NCBI GenBank assembly: GCA_900455085.1
Contig: UGTZ01000001.1
Location: 1,456,501 to 1,520,500 of the forward strand
From: Providencia rettgeri
GTDB taxonomy: Bacteria > Pseudomonadota > Gammaproteobacteria > Enterobacterales > Enterobacteriaceae
Direction: 5' to 3'
Length of the DNA stretch: 64,000 nt
A model generated the notes under the pieces. It was not told the origin of the DNA, did not search any database, and saw only the letters and a program-made list of their open reading frames with translations. Positions 57,952-64,000 of this stretch are shown here, one piece after another (position 1 is the stretch's first letter; each line of letters begins with the position of its first letter). The translations under genes and the position numbers were made by a program.

Positions 57952-58740
57952 TTAGTGGCGTAAATAAACGTGAGGTGTGTTATTTTCTGGGTGTTGAGTA
58001 ACACCTAGATCAGCTTGATACCATTGAGTTAAATTTTCAGTTGTTAAAACTTCAATAGGGGAACCTTGAGCAACAAGCTTTCCATCATGAATTAATAACA
58101 CTTTATCTGCATACAGAGCGGTTAAGTTAAGGTCATGCAATACACAGCAAACACCTAATGGTCGTTGACGCGTCAGTTGATGCAGTAACCGCAAGCTATG
58201 CTGTTGGTGATATAAATCAAGTGCTGAAGTGGGTTCATCAAGAAACAAACAAGCGGGTTGAGCTGTTGGTTGCCATAATTGTGCTAATACTCGTGCTAGT
58301 TGAACGCGTTGCTGCTCTCCTCCTGAAAGCTGGCGGTAATCCCGTTGCCGTAGTGATTGGCAACTGGTTTGCGTTAACGCTTCATCGATGGCGGTATTTT
58401 TATATTCAGAACCGTAGGGGGTTCTTCCCATAGCAACAACATCTTCAACAGTAAAAGCAAATTGTAAGTGGCTATGTTGCTTCATGACGGCACGTTTTTG
58501 CGCTAATTCGTTATGATCCCAGTCACTCATCGCTCGGCCTTCAATAAAGCACGTACCATGAGTTGGGGTGTTATAGCCAGTTAGTAATTTTAATAGGCTG
58601 GATTTCCCTGCGCCATTTGGCCCAATGATCGCGACAAATTCCCCTTGATCAATGGATAAACTCACATTATCTATCAGTGTCTTTTCACTGATTTTATAAG
58701 ATAAATTTTGTGCTTCTAACAAGAACGGTTTGGTTTGCAT
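57952..58740 (-). CDS. hmuV: Haem ABC transporter ATPase HmuV
   Basis: 262 residues from ATG 58740, which has GGAGG upstream; the longer frame adds residues without support. Walker A GPNGAGKSS, Q-loop KQHSHLQFAFTVEDVVAMGR, signature LSGGEQQRVQLARVLA, Walker B CLFLDEPTSALD and switch VLHDLNLTA. Energises HmuU for haem import across the inner membrane. Last gene of hmuRSTUV, starting two bases after the hmuU stop. Confidence 0.94.
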   Translation of the reverse strand: MQTKPFLLEAQNLSYKISEKTLIDNVSLSIDQGEFVAIIGPNGAGKSSLLKLLTGYNTPTHGTCFIEGRAMSDWDHNELAQKRAVMKQHSHLQFAFTVEDVVAMGRTPYGSEYKNTAIDEALTQTSCQSLRQRDYRQLSGGEQQRVQLARVLAQLWQPTAQPACLFLDEPTSALDLYHQQHSLRLLHQLTRQRPLGVCCVLHDLNLTALYADKVLLIHDGKLVAQGSPIEVLTTENLTQWYQADLGVTQHPENNTPHVYLRH

Positions 58741-58742
58741 AT

Positions 58743-59746
58743 TTAGATCCTCCCTGCAGGCTGCCGTAAAATTAGCCATAAGAAGTAAGGGCCACCAATC
58801 AAGCCTGTCAGCAAGCCAACAGGAATTTCAGCAGGCGCAACCGCAGTTCTCGCTACCGTATCTGCAATCAGTAATAACCCCGCCCCTACGATAGCTGAAC
58901 CAGGAATGAGCCAGCGATGGTCAGGGCCGAGTGTCATACGAATAAGGTGCGGAACAACGAGACCCACAAAACCAATAACACCACTCATTGCAACAGCACA
59001 ACCGACTAACATGGCGCTGAGGAATAATAAAATAAATTTGGTGCGTTCAACATTAAGCCCAAGGTAATGTGGCATCTTCATCCCCTAATTGCAGAATGTT
59101 GAGCTTATTTCCCTGCATTAGGCAGATAACACAAATAGGAAGAATAACTGAAGCGGCAATGGTCAGTGACGTCCAGTCAACATTACCGAGTGTGCCCATC
59201 ATCCATAAACTAAATGTCCTTAGCTGTTGATCATTACTGATATAACTAAGAACACCGATGAATGACATACACAGTGCATTGATTGCGATGCCCGCGAGAA
59301 GTAATTTTGCGAGGTTGCCATTTGATGAACGATTAAGCTAAAAATAATAAAAGAAACGGTTAGGCTACCAATAAAAGCGGCAGCAACATGGCCATAACCT
59401 TGTATCACAGTCGGTAATGAAACAGAGAAAACGATAAATGCGGCAACGGATAAAAGCCGCACCACTACTGATACCGAGTAAGCTAGGGTCGGCAAGTGGA
59501 TTACGAAATAACCCTTGCATAATGGCACCAGACACCGCCAAGGCAAGACCAACTAAGATGGCAATTAACACACGAGGAAGGCGAATATTCAGCCATATCT
59601 GCCAATCCGAGTCTGTGGCAGAAGCCTGCCACAGTGCTTTTAATGAAAAGTTCATGGCGCCTGCATTCGACGCGATGAGAACTAAACCACCAAGTGCTAA
59701 CAATAAAATGATAATCACCAAAAAATGGGTTTTTAAAGCGACTCAT
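58743..59746 (-). CDS. hmuU: Haem ABC transporter permease HmuU, four frameshifts
   Basis: FecCD-type permease with about 10 membrane helices. The pieces in order are MSRFKNPF, LVIIILLLALGGLVLIAS, RLPRVLIAILVGLALAVSGA, FRNPLADPSLLGISSGAAF, VAAFIVFSVSLPTVIQG, NLAKLLLAGIAINALCMSF, WMMGTLGNVDWTSLTI, YLGLNVERTKFILL, GFVGLVVPHLIR and TAVAPAEIPVGLLTGLIGGP. Frame breaks: extra base in the A run 59720-59725, extra near 59450-59454, missing near 59331-59340, extra near 59070-59073. Corrected length is 333 residues (Yersinia HmuU 334). ATG 59746 overlaps the hmuT stop (ATGA). Confidence 0.92.
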
Positions 59747-60564
59747 TGGGATTTTTCTAATGCCTCACGTAGTTGTTGCATGACTTTAGGCGTACCTAAA
59801 CTGAAGGTGAGCATACCGACATCATCAACAACCAAAAGCGCTTTATTTTTTCCTGCGGGGGTCATTGACATTCCTTGTAAGTTCCACACTTTTTCTATCC
59901 CACCTAATGATTTAACCCCTTCCTGAGTAAAAATGATTAAATCAGGCTGGCTTGATAGCAAACCCTCTTGGGATAAAGGACGGTAACTGTCGAAGCTGCT
60001 CATGGCATTTTTTGCACCGACTGCGTTAATCACGCTATCTGCAGCAGTGTGCCTTCCTGCGGCTAATGGTAGAACGCCGCCATGACTCATAATGAATAGG
60101 ACTTTTTTATCGATAGGTGCCGTATTTACTTGGCTAAGTTGTTGGTTAAATTGATTAACCAATTGTTTTCCTTGCTCTGTTTTACCGACCACATTAGCGA
60201 TAGTGGTAATTTTTTTCTGGAATGGCTTCTAAGCTGGGCTTCCCTGTTACCTTAATAATTTTTACGCCACTTTTTTCGATTTGCGAGAGAGCCATTGAGG
60301 GTTTAGCTAACTCACTCGCAAGTACTAAAGTCGGACGCATTGACAGCACGCCTTCCGCGTTAAGCATACGCATATAGCCCACGTCAGGGAGCTTGGTCGC
60401 TTGCTCTGGATGAAGACTGGTGCTGTCACGGGCAACGAGCTGTTCTTGTGCTCCGAGTGCATACACAATTTCAGTCACATCACCACCTAAGGTGACGATA
60501 CGTTCTGCTGCATAAGAACTAACAGAGATAACAGCGTTGATAAGATTAGAAGCCATTGTTTCAT
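59743..60564 (-). CDS. hmuT: Periplasmic haem-binding protein HmuT, two frameshifts
   Basis: Delivers haem to HmuUV. ATG 60564 overlaps the hmuS stop (ATGA) and starts a signal peptide MKQWLLILSTLLSLLVS; a missing base near 60514-60520 then shifts to YAAERIVTLGGDVTEIVYAL. The mature part has RDSTSLHPEQATKLPDVGYMR (haem Tyr region), and LSQEGLLSSQPDLIIFTQEG. A second break is one extra base in the run 60210-60216 before TTIANVVGKTEQGK. Corrected length is 273 residues. Confidence 0.92.
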
Positions 60565-61632
60565 AATAAGTTACCTAGGTTTAAAATACGGGGTAATGCG
60601 GTGACTTGTTGGCGCCATTGCTCTTGCTCTGGAGTCCCTTCCGTACGCTGCCCATACATTTGTGCGATTTGATTTCCTTGGTTATCGAAGACTTCAAGGC
60701 TTGTCACATGGCCATCTTGCGTTGGCTTACGTGTAATCCAGCATTCGGCGATACCATTTTCAATCATGTGCAAGGTGAAATCAGGATTGAAAATATTTAG
60801 CCACTTTAAGTCTGAACCTTCACTTTGGTATGGCATGATTTTTTTGATTTCACCAGTGAAAATTTGCCACACATCCGCGGTTGCCCACAAAAATCATAAT
60901 TTCGTTTTGATCTTTGAACGCAGTGTTAATCAGCTGATTGAAGGAATCATTAGGCACTTTCCAAGCCAAATCATCACTGACTGCGGCGAAAACTTGCTGG
61001 CGGCTGAGGTTATTTTTCTTCAGGAGAACAAAAAATTGGTGAACGTCTGTCATGTTGCGCCATTCTTGTTCTAGTTGTTGTTTTAGCTCTTCACTAACGG
61101 GCTGGCTGGTAAATGGAGCTGCTGCTTCATGGATGAGTTCCGGGTTATCTTGGGTAGCATATTTTTCAATCAGTGCTTGCCATGCCGCCATATCCGTTTC
61201 ATCGGTGGTGTAAACTTTATGTAGCGCATCACCTTGTTTATCAAAGAATTGGATACTATGGCGCTCACCGTGTTTGCTGTCTTCTGTTAAAGCAAAGATA
61301 GCGTCCCAATGACTAAAGAACATCCGTAAATCAAGGGCGCGTGGGTTTAAAATCAACCCGCCATGTGGGCTAAATGTCGCATTGTCATAACGGCCAACTT
61401 GCTCATGAACCACATATTCGTTGCGTGTAATCGCTTTCACTTTTCCAACAGTGGCTAATTCTGTCAATAAAGTGGGGGCGTCGACGTTTAAACGAACAGC
61501 TTTGTCGTGACCAACACGACTATGCAGGAGCTGAGCTTCAGATACATTTAAATAGGCGGCGAGATCGCGAGCGTATTTGGCTTTGTTCTCTGTTTTTGCT
61601 TGTTGGTAACGCTCGTAAAGTGCTGAATTCAC
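60561..61632 (-). CDS. hmuS: Haem-handling protein HmuS, one frameshift
   Basis: Cytoplasmic haem-degrading or haem-carrier protein (HemS/ChuS family). Start GTG 61632 behind AAGGAG; reads NSALYERYQQAKTENKAKYA, then LNVSEAQLLHSRVG and GRYDNATFSPHGGLILNP, with internal duplication of the HemS fold. One extra G near 60865-60869 breaks the frame after FVGNRGCV; QIFTGEIKKIMPYQSEGSDL follows. Corrected length is 356 residues (Yersinia HmuS 345). Confidence 0.93.
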
Positions 61633-61657
61633 GTTTATCTCCTTAATATTGTGTGAA

Positions 61658-63670
61658 TTACCATTGGAAGCTGACAAGCAGCTTGGCATTACGTCCATCT
61701 TGAGGAATGCCTTGTGATGAGTAGTATTCTTTATCAAAGGCATTACCTAATACGACACTGGTTCCTAACCCTTTGAGCTGCCCGTCACCTTGGTAGCTGA
61801 CGTAGAAGTCATGCACGGCATAGCCGGCTTGTTGTTCAGCTTTAGAGGCTTTATTGAAGTCGGTATGGCGCGTAAACTCGCCTAACCAGCCCACTGAAAA
61901 ACCGCTGTCTGCGATAGGCACAGCCAAATTACTGGTGACAGAATCAGGTTTAATTGATGTTATTGATTTTCCATTAGATTCATCTTTTCCTTCAGTATGG
62001 TTATAAGCCAAACTCCAATTGAAATAGTCGGTTTTATAATCCATCGAGGCATCCCATCCCCAAATTTTTGCACGTTTAGTATTGATTGATGTGGTGTAGT
62101 TATTTTGCAGAACATATCTATCAACATTCACATATGTGTTGATGTAATCTTTCGCTTTGGTATCAAAATAGCTGGCTTTAAATTGCAGGTTATCCCTTTC
62201 CATCAATAAGTCATCGAAACGCAGACCAAAACCATATTCTGCCGTACGGGTTGATTCAGGTTTCAGATTAGGGTTTGGTTTCCATCGATTAACGATTGGC
62301 CCCATTTGGAAGTGGACCTCGTCGTTATACATTTCCATCATAGAAGGGGCTCGGAAGGCTTCTGAATATGACGCAAATAGCATCGACCACTCTGTTGGTG
62401 TGATGCTAACGGCCCCTTTAGATGACCATTTGCCTTTTTTCACATCTTCATTGCCATCGGATGTGGCTTTATAGTGGTCATAGCGCGTACCGACAATAAA
62501 GGAAACAGGCAAATCTTTTAGGCTAATTTCATCTTGTAAAAATCCAGATGCAAAGGTGATGTCCGCATCGGGGAATTGGGTGGTATTTGCATAAGGGGTT
62601 TGTTTTTGCTTATAAGCTTCACTGCCGTAAGTCAGGTTATGTGACGCTAATGGCAAGTTATAAAAGTTAGAGCGGTTATCTGCTTTTATGCCATAAGTTT
62701 TTTGTGTACGGCCTTCATAGGGGGTTCCTTGGCCTTTTGCTGTGATATTAACATCGGAGTAATAAGGCGTGACTTTAAAATTTAACCATTCCTGTGAGCC
62801 TGGTTTGATTTGATAAGTCATCTGCGCATCACGTTGGCGGGTGGTGCGGTTCACTTTTAGATTGTCACTCCCCGCATTAATTTCTTGCGGATTTTTCGGC
62901 TCATTGGCATCGTTATTATAATAACGCACTTGGCCAGAAAGCTTTTGTGCATCATCGATTTGCCATGTACCTTTCGCCAGCAGGTTACCGATGGTTTCTT
63001 TGTTTTTCATGTCATCGCCATTACTCATGCGGACATTACCAGTTTCTTTTGTCACAAAGCTGAATAATCCATCAAGGTCATCACTACGGCCAAATGCGGT
63101 ACCACCGAAACCGAAGCTATGATCGCCTGTAGCGGCTTCGGTAAAGACACGGAAACCGTGGTCTTGGCCTTCACGCAACAAATCTTTGGCATCAACCGTT
63201 TCCCAAGCAATCACACCGCCCATAGCACCACTGCCATAAAGCAAGGCTGAAGGGCCACGGATGATTTCAACTTGCTTAATCAGAGCCGGGTCGATAAACG
63301 TGCCATTAACATGGCCTGTATCTGTGCCTTGGCGAATACCATCAACTAAAGTCAAAATGCCGCGTCGATCAAACCCGCGCATATAAATATCTTGCCCATT
63401 CGCTCGGCTGGTACCGGTGACGCCAATTCCAGGGACTTTGCGTAAAATATCATTGACCGTGCTGGCCGTTTTTGTTTCAGGTGAATCGTTTTTAATCACG
63501 GTAACCATCATCGGAGTTTCGAAGCTGTCACGTTCGCTACCTGTGGCATAGACGGTCATCACATCATGATGATTTTTTTTTGGTGTTGGCTCTGTTGTTT
63601 GTGCTTGAGCACTTGCTATCACGCCTAAAATGGCACTGGTCAGGACTGACATTCGCAAAACAGGGGACAT
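61658..63670 (-). CDS. hmuR: TonB-dependent haem receptor HmuR
   Basis: Outer-membrane receptor for haem and haemoproteins. 670 residues from ATG 63670; signal peptide MSPVLRMSVLTSAILGVIAS-AQA, TonB-box-like DVMTVYATG, plug domain (IYMRGFDRRGILTLVDGIRQ, VEIIRGPSALLYGSGAMGGV), and the 22-strand barrel with the FRAPS and NPNL haem-receptor motifs around a His (DEVHFQMG). Ends in aromatic SFQW as outer-membrane barrels do. Intact here. First gene of the operon. Confidence 0.95.
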   Translation of the reverse strand: MSPVLRMSVLTSAILGVIASAQAQTTEPTPKKNHHDVMTVYATGSERDSFETPMMVTVIKNDSPETKTASTVNDILRKVPGIGVTGTSRANGQDIYMRGFDRRGILTLVDGIRQGTDTGHVNGTFIDPALIKQVEIIRGPSALLYGSGAMGGVIAWETVDAKDLLREGQDHGFRVFTEAATGDHSFGFGGTAFGRSDDLDGLFSFVTKETGNVRMSNGDDMKNKETIGNLLAKGTWQIDDAQKLSGQVRYYNNDANEPKNPQEINAGSDNLKVNRTTRQRDAQMTYQIKPGSQEWLNFKVTPYYSDVNITAKGQGTPYEGRTQKTYGIKADNRSNFYNLPLASHNLTYGSEAYKQKQTPYANTTQFPDADITFASGFLQDEISLKDLPVSFIVGTRYDHYKATSDGNEDVKKGKWSSKGAVSITPTEWSMLFASYSEAFRAPSMMEMYNDEVHFQMGPIVNRWKPNPNLKPESTRTAEYGFGLRFDDLLMERDNLQFKASYFDTKAKDYINTYVNVDRYVLQNNYTTSINTKRAKIWGWDASMDYKTDYFNWSLAYNHTEGKDESNGKSITSIKPDSVTSNLAVPIADSGFSVGWLGEFTRHTDFNKASKAEQQAGYAVHDFYVSYQGDGQLKGLGTSVVLGNAFDKEYYSSQGIPQDGRNAKLLVSFQW

Positions 63671-64000
63671 AATTGTGATACTCCATATAGTTTTTATCTG
63701 TATTAAGCAGAGTGAATTCGCATTAATTGATGACGATGCGTTGGTCTGGAGGACCTGAATTCGGTATGACACAGGAAAAATTGCATGTAAGCAGTGTCTG
63801 AACATAGCAAGAGGAGTGAACACATAATGAAAGTATAAAGCTGAGGTAATAGCAGACTACTGGTTTGTGTTCAGCAGGGCTATTTGGGATTTTGCACATG
63901 AAAGCGACCGCTGTGCGATAGTAAAGTATCGAGTGACTATCCTTGCTAATTCGATATTTAGCGGTACAAATGTGGAATACAGACGTCAGTTTAAACTCCA
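63671..64000 (-). promoter_or_regulatory. hmuR upstream region
   Basis: About 330 nt to the window edge. Iron control by Fur is expected for hmuR, but I see no convincing Fur box, and no hemP-like small gene can be read on the minus strand. The promoter probably lies here. Confidence 0.35.

Noticed and set aside
1442..60890. Single-base frameshifts as phase variation or programmed frameshifting
   Set aside because: They hit housekeeping genes, most lie outside long simple repeats, no slippery site with stimulators is seen except in prfB, and correction always restores the family length.
63671..64000. Fur box or hemP gene upstream of hmuR
   Set aside because: Both are expected from related loci, but no 19-bp match and no HemP-like reading frame could be read on the minus strand within the window.

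Overview
The window is a chromosomal segment of a low-GC enterobacterium. Gene content and order point to Morganellaceae, most likely Providencia or a close relative; this is an inference from recalled synteny and not a database match. The left 28 kb is the conserved enterobacterial block argO-yggE-argP-rpiA-serA-fau-6S RNA-zapA-ygfB-pepP-ubiH-ubiI-gcvTHP, then ygfZ-sdhE-ygfX-fldB-xerD-dsbC-recJ-prfB-lysS. It carries amino-acid export, serine and glycine one-carbon metabolism, ubiquinone hydroxylation, Fe-S and flavin assembly, and translation genes. prfB keeps the classical programmed +1 frameshift.

From 29.3 to 36.4 kb lies the most unusual locus: a small lipoprotein gene translationally coupled to a giant gene for an exported coiled-coil protein. 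The giant gene is split by an IS91-family insertion at 30815-32254. Removing the element rejoins the frame exactly and predicts about 1,674 residues: signal peptide, small helical N-terminal domain, seven 165-residue coiled-coil repeats (five almost identical), and a C-terminal domain resembling a degenerate FkpA/Mip-type FKBP domain.

From 36.5 to 50 kb is accessory metabolism: an AraC-type regulator, ygbA, ydcH, ecotin, a UspF-like stress protein, a CDF metal exporter, an aldose-1-epimerase-like protein lacking two catalytic residues, the propionate locus prpBCD with divergent prpR and a textbook sigma-54 promoter but no prpE, and a YcaD-like MFS transporter.

From 50 to 57.7 kb are a TupA-like ATP-grasp protein, a membrane fatty-acid desaturase, a DUF1090 protein, a bestrophin-like channel, the formaldehyde detoxification operon frmRAB with a candidate FrmR operator, and two tandem HEAT-repeat miniproteins, one without a start codon. 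The right end is a complete haem uptake operon hmuRSTUV on the minus strand (receptor, haem-handling protein, periplasmic binding protein, permease, ATPase).

About two dozen single-base indels break otherwise perfectly conserved genes (argO, yggE, argP, rpiA, serA, pepP, gcvT, ygfZ, fldB, desaturase, frmA, hmuS, hmuT, hmuU). They restore full length on correction, hit essential or biosynthetic genes, are mostly +1, and are absent between about 22 and 51 kb. I read them as draft-sequence errors, not biology, and annotate each such gene across its full span.
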